From assembly GCA_910584945.1 (NCBI GenBank), contig CAJUDY010000019.1, positions 1 to 64,000 on the forward strand: a stretch of 64,000 bases of DNA, read 5' to 3'. The position numbers and the translations under genes were made by a program. The notes below the pieces were generated by a model, which was not told the DNA's origin, ran no database searches, and was given only the letters and a program-made list of their open reading frames with translations. The DNA comes from an uncultured Lachnospiraceae bacterium. Its GTDB lineage: Bacteria > Bacillota > Clostridia > Lachnospirales > Lachnospiraceae. Each line of letters starts with the position of its first letter. Within the stretch, counting starts at the first letter, position 1. Of the stretch, positions 7,452 through 15,773 are shown one piece after another.

Positions 7452-8303
7452 TCACAATTCTTTTTCTTTTTTATCTTTTTTTCCTTTTTGCAGTTCCCAG
7501 AAGGCCACCGCGCTGGCGGCCGCCACGTTCAGAGAATCCACGCCGGGAGCCATGGGGATGCGCACCCGGTAATCGCAGTCCGCGATGGTGTCCGCCGCCA
7601 GACCGTCCCCTTCCGTTCCAAGAATCACCGCCAGCTTTTCTTCGGAGCGCAGCTTTGTATCATCTATGGATATGGAGTCCTCGGTCAGCGCCATAGCCAC
7701 GGTACAAAAGCCCAGTTTCTTTAAGATTCCCATTCCGCTTTCCTTCCACCCGTCCGTCTGATCCAGATAGGTCCAGGGAATCTGGAACACGGTCCCCATA
7801 CTTACCCGGACCGACCGACGGTACAAAGGATCGCTGCAGTCCGGCGTCAGCAGCACTCCGTCCATATGAAGCGCGGCGGCGGAGCGGAAGATCGCCCCCA
7901 CGTTGGTGGGATTCACCACATTCTCAAGTACCGCGATCCGCTGCGCATCGGCGCACACCTCCTCTACAGTCCGAAGGGGCGGTCTTCTCATGGCGCAAAG
8001 CATCCCACGGGTCAATTTGTAGCCGGTGATCTGAGAAAGCACTTCCATCCTGGCCGTGTAGACCGGGATCTCCCTGCAGCGCTTCCGGATGTCCTTTAAC
8101 TCCTTCTCCAGATACCTTTCCTCCGCCAGAAACGACAAGGGCTCGCAGCCTGCGTCCAGCGCCCGCTCAATGACCCGGGGACTTTCCGCGATAAAAATCC
8201 CTTCCTCCGGCTTTTCCCGGTTCAGAAGCTGTACTTCTCGAAGTCTGGCGTACATGTCCAGCTCCGGCGCATGAAAATCGGTCATTCGGATTACATCCAA
8301 CAT
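7452..8303 (-). CDS. TrmH-family (SpoU) 2'-O-ribose RNA methyltransferase
   Basis: A 283-residue SAM-dependent methyltransferase of the knotted SPOUT class. It shows the three family motifs in order: ENVVNPTNVGAIFRSAAAL (motif 1), VILGTEGDGL (motif 2) and IPMAPGVDSLNVAAASAVA (motif 3), which form the deep trefoil-knot SAM site. The N-terminal ~100 residues are the RNA-binding substrate domain (FIAESPRVIERAL). It should modify a ribose 2'-OH in tRNA or rRNA; the target is not predictable. ATG 8303 is preceded by AAGGAG; the longer frame to 8333 has no ribosome site. The C-terminus is lysine-rich. Confidence 0.88.
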   Translation of the reverse strand: MLDVIRMTDFHAPELDMYARLREVQLLNREKPEEGIFIAESPRVIERALDAGCEPLSFLAEERYLEKELKDIRKRCREIPVYTARMEVLSQITGYKLTRGMLCAMRRPPLRTVEEVCADAQRIAVLENVVNPTNVGAIFRSAAALHMDGVLLTPDCSDPLYRRSVRVSMGTVFQIPWTYLDQTDGWKESGMGILKKLGFCTVAMALTEDSISIDDTKLRSEEKLAVILGTEGDGLAADTIADCDYRVRIPMAPGVDSLNVAAASAVAFWELQKGKKDKKEKEL

Positions 8304-8336
8304 CGTATTTCTCCTTGAGGCGCACCTGCGCACCTA

Positions 8337-8370
8337 AAAATACGGCCCCGGAAACCCGGAGCCGCATCTC
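8337..8370 (-). terminator. Terminator of the SRP RNA gene
   Basis: A GC-rich hairpin (CGGCTCCGG / CCGGGGCCG) follows the 3' end of the SRP RNA on the minus strand and is followed by ATTTTTAGG. On the other strand it is followed by TCTCTTTTT, so it could work in both directions. Confidence 0.8.
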
Positions 8371-8390
8371 TTTTTACTTTATTTTTTTAA

Positions 8391-8658
8391 TCCGTGCATC
8401 CCGCTTTGAACGTTAGACCGGAACGTTACCTGTACAGTTAACTCAGCCCAGGCACCCCTGCGGCACACAGAAGGTCCCGCTTAGTGCTGCTTTGTTCCCA
8501 ACCTGACACGGTTCACAGGTTCCTGTTGCGCAGGACCCAAACATCAACGCCACTTATACAGGGCAGCTTCCGACCAACCGGCCCGGGGCGGGATATCACT
8601 CCTACTATGGCGGATTGTAGGTACAGGGCGCCGCCACCTCCCCAGCTGCACGGAAATC
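8391..8658 (-). ncRNA. ffs: Signal recognition particle RNA, large bacterial type
   Basis: The minus strand carries the conserved SRP domain IV: GTGTCAGGTTGGGAACAAAG followed by CAGCACTAAGCGG, then TGTGCCGCAGGGGTGCCTGG. Its Alu-domain 5' part GGGGAGGTGGCGGCGCCCTG and the GTTTGGGTCCTGCGCAA segment match the ~270-nt Bacillus-type scRNA rather than the short 4.5S form. The GNRA-type loop region reads GGGAAC with the asymmetric-loop AGCAGC. Ends are placed by likeness to the known long form (3' end GATGCACGGA) and may be off by several bases. With Ffh it directs nascent membrane and secreted proteins to the translocon. Flanked by its own promoter and terminator. Confidence 0.92.
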
Positions 8659-8683
8659 TTATGACAATTTTAAAACGTTTATT

Positions 8684-8712
8684 AGTATATCCTGTTTTCA
8701 CTCTTTTGTCAA
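8684..8712 (-). promoter_or_regulatory. SRP RNA promoter
   Basis: On the minus strand TTGACA (8707-8712), a 17-bp spacer and TATACT (8684-8689) form a near-consensus housekeeping promoter. The predicted start is near 8677, about 20 bases ahead of the mature 5' end. The promoter overlaps the last codons and stop of the upstream deaminase gene. Confidence 0.85.
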
Positions 8713-9183
8713 AGGCTTTTTCCTGCGCTCCCTCAGTTCCCGGAAAAAATCCGTCAGCATGGCCGAACACGCTTCCTCCAGAACTCCCTCGGTGAGCTCC
8801 ACCTGATGATTGAATTCCGGCATGTTCAGAAGATTCAGGACGGACCCGGCACATCCCGCCTTGGAATTGCGGCTGCCGATGACCACCCGTTTCATCCGCG
8901 CCTGCACGATGGCGCCGGCGCACATCTGACAGGGCTCCAGAGTGATGTACATGGTACAGTCCTCCAGACGCCAGTCCCCCACCGCCTTGCTGGCCCTGCG
9001 GATCGCCAGAAGCTCCGCGTGCGCCAGAGTATTCTTGTCCGTATTTCGCCGGTTGTATCCCCGGGCGATGATTTGATCTTCTCTTACAATCACGCATCCA
9101 ATAGGCACCTCCGCAAGCTTCCACGCCTTACGCGCCTGCCGGATCGCTTCCTTCATATATTTCTCGTCTTTTGTCAGAGACAT
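8698..9183 (-). CDS. tadA: tRNA-specific adenosine deaminase
   Basis: A 161-residue zinc deaminase that converts the wobble adenosine (A34) of tRNA-Arg(ACG) to inosine. The catalytic HAE (in LAHAELLAIRRA) and PCQMCAGAI (PCxxC) motifs are both present, as is the N-terminal EVPIGCVIV strand. ATG 9183 (MSLTKDEKYMKEA) is chosen because AAAGGAG lies eight bases upstream; the frame is open for 76 more codons but these are unrelated sequence. The start lies 56 bases inside the preceding gene's 3' end. The 3' end contains the SRP RNA promoter, the usual tadA-ffs neighbourhood in Firmicutes. Confidence 0.93.
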   Translation of the reverse strand: MSLTKDEKYMKEAIRQARKAWKLAEVPIGCVIVREDQIIARGYNRRNTDKNTLAHAELLAIRRASKAVGDWRLEDCTMYITLEPCQMCAGAIVQARMKRVVIGSRNSKAGCAGSVLNLLNMPEFNHQVELTEGVLEEACSAMLTDFFRELRERRKKPLTKE

Positions 9184-9637
9184 CCTCTCCACTCCTTTTG
9201 CAGCTTCCGAACTTCGGACAGCGGATACACTTCTCGCCGCCCTTTGGATACAGAAGGAACTGTCCGATATCCAAAGGATCGTCCTCCCAGTCCGCCACAT
9301 AGTCTGACATCCCCGGACGGTGAATCCAGATTCCCCGGGTCCGGGAAAAGGGAATCTTCTTTTCCATGATATTTTCCGGGTCCACCAGACCCTGCCATTC
9401 CAGGGCTCCATTCTGGCTTCTTAATTCTCCCAGATAGATGCCGATGGTCTTGTCCTGATGCTGAAAATAAATATATGCCTTTCCCGCATCCTCTCCCCGG
9501 CGGCAATATCCCCTCAGGTGAATCCCCAGCCTGCATCTGCCGCCCCGGACCTCCGCCTTCACAAAACCTGCATTTTTCGCCGGTTCTCCCTGTTCATAAG
9601 CATAGAGATACGCAATTTGACGCCTGTATTCTTCCAT
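9128..9637 (-). CDS. Conserved hypothetical protein, possibly DUF6128 type
   Basis: A 169-residue soluble protein opening EEYRRQIAYLYAYEQGE, with a beta-rich middle (GFVKAEVRGGRCRLGIHLRG, GKAYIYFQ, IGIYLGEL) and IPFSRTRGIWI followed by YVADWEDDPLDIGQF. The pattern resembles a Lachnospiraceae family I recall as DUF6128, but this is from memory and no function is known. The last ~55 bases overlap tadA, so its C-terminal tail (KCIRCPKFGSCK with three cysteines, then a charged run) may be specific to this genome. Ribosome site GGGAGGG is close to the ATG. Confidence 0.6.
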   Translation of the reverse strand: MEEYRRQIAYLYAYEQGEPAKNAGFVKAEVRGGRCRLGIHLRGYCRRGEDAGKAYIYFQHQDKTIGIYLGELRSQNGALEWQGLVDPENIMEKKIPFSRTRGIWIHRPGMSDYVADWEDDPLDIGQFLLYPKGGEKCIRCPKFGSCKRSGEDVSDKRREIYEGSDPAGA

Positions 9638-9724
9638 ATGTCCCTCCCGTCTTACATAAGTTCCGCAATTTCCCTCCCGGGCCTGTACGGTCTACCAGGT
9701 CATTCTATGCCCGTCCTAAGGTCG

Positions 9725-10612
9725 TTATGACAGATTTCTCATCCTTTCCACCCTATTCGTAAACTCCGCGAACTCCTGAAGGGTCATGGCCTCTCCCCGG
9801 ATGGACTCAGAGATCCCCATCTCCTGAAGCGCTTTTATGGTCATCTCCTTGGAAATCCCAAGCTCCGGCACATGGGAGAGACCGTTTTGCAGGGTCTTTC
9901 TTCTCTGATTAAAGGAAGCTCGGATCACCGCGAACATAAGCCTTTCGTCCGTCACCCGGACCGGCGGCTCCTCATAAGTCTCAAGCCGGATGACCGCCGA
10001 GCCCACCCCCGGCCTTGGCAGAAAACAGTTGGGCGGCACATTCGCCGCCACATAGGGGCTTGCATAGTACTGGACAGCCAGGGACAATGCTCCGTAATCC
10101 TTGGTTCCCGGACCTGCCTGCATCCGCTGCGCCACCTCTTTTTGTACCATCACCGTGACGCTTTTTAAGGGCACCCGCTTTTCAAAAAGCCCCATAATAA
10201 TCGGCGTTGTAATGTAATAGGGAAGATTGGCCACCACCTTCACCGGATGTCCGCCGTTTTTCTCTTCCACCAGCTTTTCAAGATCCACTTTCAGTACATC
10301 TTCGTTAATCAGATCTACATTCTCATATCCGCTCAGCGTATCCTGAAGGATCGGGATCAGCGCCCTGTCAATCTCGATGGCTGCCACTCCTTTTGCCGCC
10401 GCTGCCAGGTACTGGGTCATCGTCCCGATTCCGGGACCAATCTCCACGATATAATCCTCCTCCGTGATTTTCGCCGCCTTGATGATCTTATCCAGCACAT
10501 GGGAATCAATCAAAAAATTCTGTCCGTATTTTTTCTGAAAGACAAAGCGGTATTTATTCAAAATCTCAATAGTGCTCTGGGGATTTCCCAGAGTCGGAAC
10601 CGGTCCTGCCAT
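9725..10612 (-). CDS. rsmA: 16S rRNA dimethyladenosine transferase
   Basis: A 295-residue Rossmann methyltransferase (KsgA/RsmA) that dimethylates the two adjacent adenosines near the 3' end of 16S rRNA. It shows KKYGQNFLIDSHVLDKI at the N-terminus, the SAM loop VEIGPGIGTMTQYLA, acidic IEID and INEDVLKVD, and the catalytic NLPYYITTPII motif. The C-terminal domain contains FNQRRKTLQNGL. ATG 10612 (MAGPVPTLG), four bases after the TatD stop and preceded by GGGAGATAAGAGG, is preferred to the ATG at 10651, which lies inside tatD. Likely cotranscribed with the upstream TatD gene. Confidence 0.93.
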   Translation of the reverse strand: MAGPVPTLGNPQSTIEILNKYRFVFQKKYGQNFLIDSHVLDKIIKAAKITEEDYIVEIGPGIGTMTQYLAAAAKGVAAIEIDRALIPILQDTLSGYENVDLINEDVLKVDLEKLVEEKNGGHPVKVVANLPYYITTPIIMGLFEKRVPLKSVTVMVQKEVAQRMQAGPGTKDYGALSLAVQYYASPYVAANVPPNCFLPRPGVGSAVIRLETYEEPPVRVTDERLMFAVIRASFNQRRKTLQNGLSHVPELGISKEMTIKALQEMGISESIRGEAMTLQEFAEFTNRVERMRNLS

Positions 10613-10616
10613 CCTC

Positions 10617-11390
10617 TTATCTCCCATCCAGCCCATAAAAGCTTCTTGCATTTTCTTCTGTGATCCGGATGACTTCCTCTGCGGTCACTCCTTTCAGCGC
10701 GGCCACTTTCTCCGCCACATAGATCAGATTCCGGGAATCATTCCGTTTCCCGCGGAACGGAACCGGGGACAGATAGGGACAGTCCGTTTCCAGCAGTAAT
10801 CGGTCAAGCGGAGCCATCTGTACCACCTCTTTTAATTTCTTTGCGTTTTTGAAGGTCACCACTCCGCCGATCCCAAGATAATATCCCATCTTTAAATATT
10901 CTCCAGCATGCTCCGCGGAATAAGAATAGCAGTGAATCACTGCCCGCAGTCCCGGTTCGTGCGCCTTTTTCAGAATCTCCATGGTGTCTGCCGCCGCCTC
11001 CCGGCTGTGGACAATGACCGGAAGATACAATTCCTTTGCAAGTTCAAGCTGCCGCAAAAACCAGGTTTTCTGCACCTCGTGGTTCTCTTTCTCCCAATAG
11101 TAATCCAGACCGGTCTCTCCCACCGCCACGATCCTCTCCTCCTGGCACTGTTCTTTCAGCCATGCGAAGGTCTCTTCATTCAATGTACCCGCTTCGTCCG
11201 GGTGTACGCCCGCCGCGCCGTAGATGAAAGAGTATTTTCTGCTAAGTTCTACCGTCCTTCTGGTTCCTTCAAGACTTGCGCCTACATTAACGATCGTCCC
11301 CACGCCCCCTTCTGCCAGAGAGGAGAGCACTTCCTCCCGGTCCTCATCAAAAGCGTGGTCGTCATAATGAGCATGACTGTCAAATATCAT
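10617..11390 (-). CDS. TatD-family metal-dependent hydrolase (DNase)
   Basis: A 257-residue TIM-barrel amidohydrolase with all metal-ligand motifs: DSHAHYDD (HxH), VAVGETGLDYYW (Glu), VIVHSREAA (His), VIHCYS (His) and LLLETDCPYLSP (Asp). TatD proteins are 3'-5' exonucleases implicated in DNA repair, while some act in D-amino acid or other hydrolysis; substrate is not deducible. It forms a two-gene unit with rsmA, an arrangement common in Firmicutes. Confidence 0.9.
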   Translation of the reverse strand: MIFDSHAHYDDHAFDEDREEVLSSLAEGGVGTIVNVGASLEGTRRTVELSRKYSFIYGAAGVHPDEAGTLNEETFAWLKEQCQEERIVAVGETGLDYYWEKENHEVQKTWFLRQLELAKELYLPVIVHSREAAADTMEILKKAHEPGLRAVIHCYSYSAEHAGEYLKMGYYLGIGGVVTFKNAKKLKEVVQMAPLDRLLLETDCPYLSPVPFRGKRNDSRNLIYVAEKVAALKGVTAEEVIRITEENARSFYGLDGR

Positions 11391-11467
11391 AGCGGCCTCC
11401 CTGTTCCGTCCGTTTTTTATAACAGTATAGCGTTTTCAGGAGGGCAATGCAACCAGAAAAAAACGAA

Positions 11468-12535
11468 CTAAAGGCGTACTTCATACTCCGCCCCGGCAAA
11501 GGTGATGCCCATACCGTCTCTTAAGGGACACAGCTCATAGGGATTCAGCTGGACGTGATCCGCCCAGGTTCCGTTGGTGGAATTCAAATCTTCCACATAA
11601 TAGACCGCTCCGTCATAGGTGATCCTGGCATGAATTCTGCTGATGGTGGGCGCCGGAATGCAGCCGTCCACGCTGTCTTTTTTCTTTCCCACAAGAAACG
11701 TCTCCTCCCGAATCACAAAATCCGAATATTCCGGATTCAGACTGTGCAAAAACAGCCCGTCCTGTTTTTCTTTTTGAAGGCAGGCGGTCTCCAGCATGGG
11801 GTTTTCCTCCTTCAAAAACAGCGTGGAACCGCTTTTGATCTGATCCTCCTCCCCTGTGATATAGTCCTCCAGCTGCGGTTTTCTGGTCTTCTTGTGAAAA
11901 AAGTCCTTCCAGCTTCCGGTCTTCTCCAGAACTTCCTTCTGCACTGAGGCCTGCGGCAGAGGCGGCGCCTCCCGGGGCGGCAGGGCAGTCTCCTTTTCCT
12001 TTTCTGCATGCTTATGGAGGATTTCCAGCAGACTGAAGTTCGTCTCCAGGGCGCTCTGATACAGTTCATATCCAAAGGCAATCCCTTCCGCATCATTCTT
12101 GTCCAGCTTTCCCAGCAGATATTCCGAAAGTTCCAGAAAAGACTCCCGAATCTCTTTCTGGTATCCTGGATAGTAGCACAGACAGAGCTTCTCCGACTTG
12201 GTGTGCAGATATATAGACTCTGGATTCAAAAGAAAATGATCTGGACCCAGCAGATATTCTTCTGCCGATTCCAGAACCCGGAGAAGATCCTGCAAAAGTC
12301 CCCGAAGCTGCTCATAATTCAGATTCCTGCGCTCATACAAAAGTTCCATACTCTGCCGCCCGGTAATCTCATAAAAATATTCTGTCCGGTCTTCGTACTT
12401 CTGCATCACGCAGGGCAGGAATCCGCTGATCCGGTTTTCGGTAATCATACGAACCTCATAGGTATCCTTTGTCGGTTTCTCATCTGTCAATATCATATAA
12501 TTACTGTTCAAGTCCCTTTTATAGCGTCTCTTCAT
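11468..12535 (-). CDS. DUF6382 / FHA-domain protein of the Tad locus
   Basis: A 355-residue cytoplasmic protein. The N-terminal ~200 residues match the helical DUF6382 type (NYMILTDE, YFYEITGRQSMELLYERR, LNPESIYLHTKSEKLCLCYYP). A charged linker follows, and residues ~265-355 form a forkhead-associated domain with the phosphothreonine-binding signature SRIHARI and LNSTNGTWADHVQL. FHA domains bind phosphothreonine peptides, suggesting control by a Ser/Thr kinase encoded elsewhere. ATG 12535 follows GGAGG by eight bases; the earlier ATG at 12550 overlaps that site. It is the last gene of the pilus operon, where FHA genes are frequent in Lachnospiraceae. Confidence 0.82.
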   Translation of the reverse strand: MKRRYKRDLNSNYMILTDEKPTKDTYEVRMITENRISGFLPCVMQKYEDRTEYFYEITGRQSMELLYERRNLNYEQLRGLLQDLLRVLESAEEYLLGPDHFLLNPESIYLHTKSEKLCLCYYPGYQKEIRESFLELSEYLLGKLDKNDAEGIAFGYELYQSALETNFSLLEILHKHAEKEKETALPPREAPPLPQASVQKEVLEKTGSWKDFFHKKTRKPQLEDYITGEEDQIKSGSTLFLKEENPMLETACLQKEKQDGLFLHSLNPEYSDFVIREETFLVGKKKDSVDGCIPAPTISRIHARITYDGAVYYVEDLNSTNGTWADHVQLNPYELCPLRDGMGITFAGAEYEVRL

Positions 12536-12599
12536 CTTTTGATCCTCCATTTAAGTTCCGTTACTGCCTTCTCCGGGTCCGGTTCAGGCTTTCGCTGTT

Positions 12600-13010
12600 T
12601 TAAGTTCCGCTTTTTCCTGCCAGCCATCTTCTTCTTCGAACTATGCTGCAGGGATTTATTCTGTATATGGTCTGTTGTATATGGATGCCGTCCACCGGCA
12701 GGAAACTTCCGGTCCCGGACACCTTGATACCAATTCTCACAGGGTCCGCCTTCACTTCCACTGTTTCATTCTGAAGCCACAGCAGTCTCTGCGGCAGCTT
12801 CTGCAAAAGCTTCTGCCTCAGGTCCGCTTCGACCTGGCGGTCGCTTCTTGCATCCACGTAGCTCCCCTGAATCCCGCATTCCAGCGCCGTGTGCACGCAC
12901 ACGGCGTAATCGTGGGCATACAGGGTAAAAAAAACCAGATAGACCAGCAAGATACACAGCCCGGGCACCAGATAAGCGGCTTCCACAACATAACGTCCTT
13001 TTCTTTTCAT
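12600..13010 (-). CDS. TadE-like pseudopilin
   Basis: A 136-residue type IVb pseudopilin-like protein: a short basic leader (MKRKGRYV), then VEAAYLVPGLCILLVYLVFFTLYAH as the hydrophobic helix with the conserved Glu near its start, followed by an extracellular domain. The ATG at 13010 overlaps the stop of the prepilin peptidase gene (ATGA) and has GGAG seven bases upstream; the GTG two codons earlier is less likely. Expected to be cleaved by the adjacent peptidase and to prime or tip the Flp pilus. The C-terminus is basic (RRRRWLAGK). Confidence 0.72.
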   Translation of the reverse strand: MKRKGRYVVEAAYLVPGLCILLVYLVFFTLYAHDYAVCVHTALECGIQGSYVDARSDRQVEADLRQKLLQKLPQRLLWLQNETVEVKADPVRIGIKVSGTGSFLPVDGIHIQQTIYRINPCSIVRRRRWLAGKSGT

Positions 13011-13381
13011 ATACACACTCCGATCATATAGGCGGCTGTCAGATACGGAATCAGCGGCAGTTCTCTACAATGAAAAAGACTTCCCCACAAAGCGGCCAGA
13101 CCCATTCCCAGAAAAAGAAGGAAAAAAAGTTCGGATGCGGACAGCCACATTCCAAGGGCCAGAAGAAGCCATCCGTCTCCATATCCCACCCTCTCCCCGC
13201 TGAAATAACCGACTGCCAGCAGAAAAAGCCCCGGCAACGGCTCGGGCAGACGCCCGGCCACCAGACTCCAGAGAAAACCTGTTCCGCCCAGCGCCCCGAT
13301 CACCGCCAGCGAAACCTGGCGCTCTTTGATATCCTCCGCCGACAGCAGCAGCAAATGTCCCAGAATCCACAGTGTTTTCAC
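13007..13381 (-). CDS. Prepilin peptidase (CpaA/TadV, A24 family), short form
   Basis: A membrane aspartic protease of about 124 residues with only the catalytic half of the prepilin peptidase. The two active-site Asp motifs are present: LLSAEDIKERQVS near the N-terminus and GYGDGWLLLALGMW in the middle. It lacks the N-methylating cytoplasmic domain, as is normal for the TadV/CpaA subgroup. It should cleave the Flp pilin and TadE leaders. GTG 13381, four bases after the upstream stop, is preferred; an ATG at 13408 inside the upstream gene has no ribosome site. Five or so hydrophobic helices fill the rest. Confidence 0.78.
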   Translation of the reverse strand: MKTLWILGHLLLLSAEDIKERQVSLAVIGALGGTGFLWSLVAGRLPEPLPGLFLLAVGYFSGERVGYGDGWLLLALGMWLSASELFFLLFLGMGLAALWGSLFHCRELPLIPYLTAAYMIGVCI

Positions 13382-13386
13382 ACGCG

Positions 13387-14121
13387 TTACCTGCTGCAGC
13401 GGGAACATCCCGGCCGACCGCCCACCTGGGACAAAGGGACCGCCATGACCGTCCGCTTCAGCCCCTGGCAGTTCCTGTTATTGTGATAGCTGGCGCCATA
13501 ATCGGTGACATAGACCGTTGCCCCTGTCTGTCCCCGGCGGACACAGTACTCACAGGGCGTATATCGTCCGCCGGCGCTGTTCCGCTCGCCCTCCAGCGTC
13601 CCGGAAGCAATCTGGCGAACGGAAAGCCGAAGATGGGTACAGTCCCTGTTCTTGTGATATACGCTCCCTTCCGGCGTGATGTAAACAATCTCTCCGCTGA
13701 AACCATTATCGAAAGATTCCCCTGTATAACCTGTCCAGCAGCGCACTACGGCTTTTTGCGCCACGACGTCTCTTCCAAAGGACAGCCAGGAGAACGGAAG
13801 CGAAACCATCTGCGTATCGTACAGACGGATATAGGGATCTGCCGGATTTCGCTGCCCCGCAGTCACGGCCAGCGCCTCCGCCCGCTCCACCAGGGTTCTG
13901 CCTTCCCGGGACTGTATTGAGGAAAAAGCGAACAGATACAAAAGCGCCGTGACCGCACAAAGAAAGAATGGAAGAAGCAGGGATGCTTCCAGCGTCATAC
14001 TTCCCCTTCGGAAGGCAGAAAGAGATGCCCTTCTGACAGTTTGAAAAAGCCGAAAACGGCCCTTTTTTCTACGGGATACCTGGAGATTTTTATTTGTTTT
14101 ATACGCAGTACAAAAGGACAT
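13387..14121 (-). CDS. TadE-like pseudopilin with duplicated Cys/His module
   Basis: A 244-residue protein. A basic N-terminus leads to a TadE-like segment (SMTLEASLLLPFFLCAVTALL, conserved Glu at ~45), and then an extracellular part unlike ordinary TadE. It has two copies of a module: YHKNRDC (155-161) with CEYC (190-193), and YHNNRNC (212-218) with CSRC (239-242). Each looks like a small metal- or disulfide-stabilised knuckle (H..C..CxxC). ATG 14121 follows AAGGAGG; it leaves a 22-bp gap after the DUF5702 gene. Likely a minor pilin; the role of the repeats is unknown to me. Confidence 0.72.
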   Translation of the reverse strand: MSFCTAYKTNKNLQVSRRKKGRFRLFQTVRRASLSAFRRGSMTLEASLLLPFFLCAVTALLYLFAFSSIQSREGRTLVERAEALAVTAGQRNPADPYIRLYDTQMVSLPFSWLSFGRDVVAQKAVVRCWTGYTGESFDNGFSGEIVYITPEGSVYHKNRDCTHLRLSVRQIASGTLEGERNSAGGRYTPCEYCVRRGQTGATVYVTDYGASYHNNRNCQGLKRTVMAVPLSQVGGRPGCSRCSR

Positions 14122-14143
14122 CCCTTTCTGCCTCCTTCCTTGT

Positions 14144-15601
14144 TCATTCATACCCATAGCTTCTCTCCAGATACAGATCTTCGATCCAGATCTGTGCCGT
14201 CAGACGTTCCACGCAGTGATCCAGATGCAGATTTCTGCATCCTTCCAACTGCCTCAATTCGCCTTCCGTTACGTCCATTGCCCGCAGGGCCAGCGTCTCC
14301 CAGGACTCCGTCATCAGAAAAATCCGAAGACAGGTCTCATAGCTGATTCCCTTCTGGACCTTGATCGGCACATCATATCTTCCGGGATCACCCAGGAAAG
14401 TCATCAGTCCGGACAGCGGCACCTGCCAGTCCGCGACGGTCTTCACCGCCGACAACTCATAGCCGCCCAGGAGCTGTCGCACCTCCGCCAGGCTTTCCCC
14501 GTAAGCCCACCCCAGCAGAATCAGCTGCTCCAGACTTTTGATCAGACCTCCGTTGCCGGTCATTCCCGCCAGAAGAACCGCAAGGGCCTCCGCCTTCTGG
14601 CGAAGCTCCGGGTGACTCAGAAGGAAGAGATAATTGGCGCCTTCCCGAAGAAGCAGCAGTCTTGTAAGTACCGCGTCCAGATTCTCACTGTCGGAGTCCT
14701 TCCCGGCGATCAGATATTCCAGCTGATAATCCAGATACCCCTGCTCCCGCGGTTCCTTCATAGATTCCTGGGCTTGGGTCAGATATTCGCAGAGATAACT
14801 TACGAACCACTGTTTGGTAAGCAGGTTCTGCTCGCCGCCCTGGGGTATCCCTGCTCCCACGGACAGCTCTCTGACCGAGGGAGCCGAGCCTAAGTCAACC
14901 GCCCGTTCGGACACCACATATCCATCCGGAACAGCCGCGGCCAGGGAAAAGCCCTGCCACAGTCCGTCCCACTGCCTGGCCTCCGGGTCCATCCGGCGGC
15001 TCTCCCCGTCCTCTTCGTCTTCCTCCTCTTCCTCATAATCTCTCACGCTTCCCTCATAAGCCTCACAATCCTCCCGGAATCTTCTACTGTTCTCCTCCCC
15101 GTCCTCCGCAAAAAGCTCCTGCAAAAGCCAGTCCTCCGCCAGGTCGGCGCCGGTTTTCTCCTTCATCACCTGTACGGCCTGACGGTAAAATACCGCCCCG
15201 CGGCCGTCGGTCGCCCGAACCAGTTGATTCACATTCACGCCCTGCAGGGAAAGGCCCTGCAGGTAATTCCCCAGACCGTCCGTCAGATTGTTCTTTGTGA
15301 ACTGCCACAGATGGCTGCACAGCTCCTCCTGTCGCTCCGAACCTCCCCCGAAGGACGTGTCCAGATAGAAGAGATCGTACCGGTCAAGCAGATGGGGCTC
15401 ATACTCCGAGAACAGGGAAAACATCCCCGCCTCCACCGCCTGTTCCGCCTGCTTCCTCTGGTGCTGTTTCTGCACCGATTGCAGACAGACCAGATACAGG
15501 CTTAAAAACACCAGGAAGCAAAGCGCCAGAAAGACCGTAATCTGTCCGGAGCTTTTTTTAGACGCTGCGGCTTTGAGAGACAATTTTCTCAAAAATCTCA
15601 T
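14144..15601 (-). CDS. DUF5702 protein of the Tad locus
   Basis: A 485-residue protein with one N-terminal membrane helix (about 21-42, GQITVFLALCFLVFLSLYLVCLQS) and a long, mostly helical extracytoplasmic region with an acidic patch (EEEEEDEEDGES). This is the DUF5702 layout found in Firmicutes Tad loci, where it may replace TadG as a large surface or anchoring component; no biochemical role is established. ATG 15601 follows CAGGAG by seven bases and lies within the last 44 bases of the Flp pilin gene, so translation is probably coupled. The longer frame to 15646 reads through the pilin gene and is unlikely. Confidence 0.75.
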   Translation of the reverse strand: MRFLRKLSLKAAASKKSSGQITVFLALCFLVFLSLYLVCLQSVQKQHQRKQAEQAVEAGMFSLFSEYEPHLLDRYDLFYLDTSFGGGSERQEELCSHLWQFTKNNLTDGLGNYLQGLSLQGVNVNQLVRATDGRGAVFYRQAVQVMKEKTGADLAEDWLLQELFAEDGEENSRRFREDCEAYEGSVRDYEEEEEDEEDGESRRMDPEARQWDGLWQGFSLAAAVPDGYVVSERAVDLGSAPSVRELSVGAGIPQGGEQNLLTKQWFVSYLCEYLTQAQESMKEPREQGYLDYQLEYLIAGKDSDSENLDAVLTRLLLLREGANYLFLLSHPELRQKAEALAVLLAGMTGNGGLIKSLEQLILLGWAYGESLAEVRQLLGGYELSAVKTVADWQVPLSGLMTFLGDPGRYDVPIKVQKGISYETCLRIFLMTESWETLALRAMDVTEGELRQLEGCRNLHLDHCVERLTAQIWIEDLYLERSYGYE

Positions 15602-15734
15602 TAACAACTCCTGTGATCTGATTCTTAAAGATAATGACCAGGCCAATCAATACGACAATGATCAATATGACCTCCACCACTCCCATACCACTTTCATCTT
15701 CCCAAAAATCTTTCATAAATCTTCTTATTCTCAT
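15558..15734 (-). CDS. Flp/Fap-type major pilin (Flp1-like), 58 residues
   Basis: A small gene: ATG 15734, stop TAA at 15558-15560. The protein starts MRIRRFMKDFWEDESGMGVV and continues EVILIIVVLIGLVIIFK, the type IVb pilin signature: basic leader, Gly just before the cleavage site, Glu at +5 region and a 20-residue hydrophobic helix; the tail NQITGVVNEIFEKIVSQ follows. AGGAG lies four to five bases before the ATG. Predicted cleavage follows DESG or MG. It should form the shaft of the Tad pilus, and its place between tadC and DUF5702 is the usual one. Its 3' end overlaps the DUF5702 start. Confidence 0.82.
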   Translation of the reverse strand: MRIRRFMKDFWEDESGMGVVEVILIIVVLIGLVIIFKNQITGVVNEIFEKIVSQSRSV

Positions 15735-15773
15735 CACACACTCCTAACATTTTCATTGATAATCGTCCGCCTC

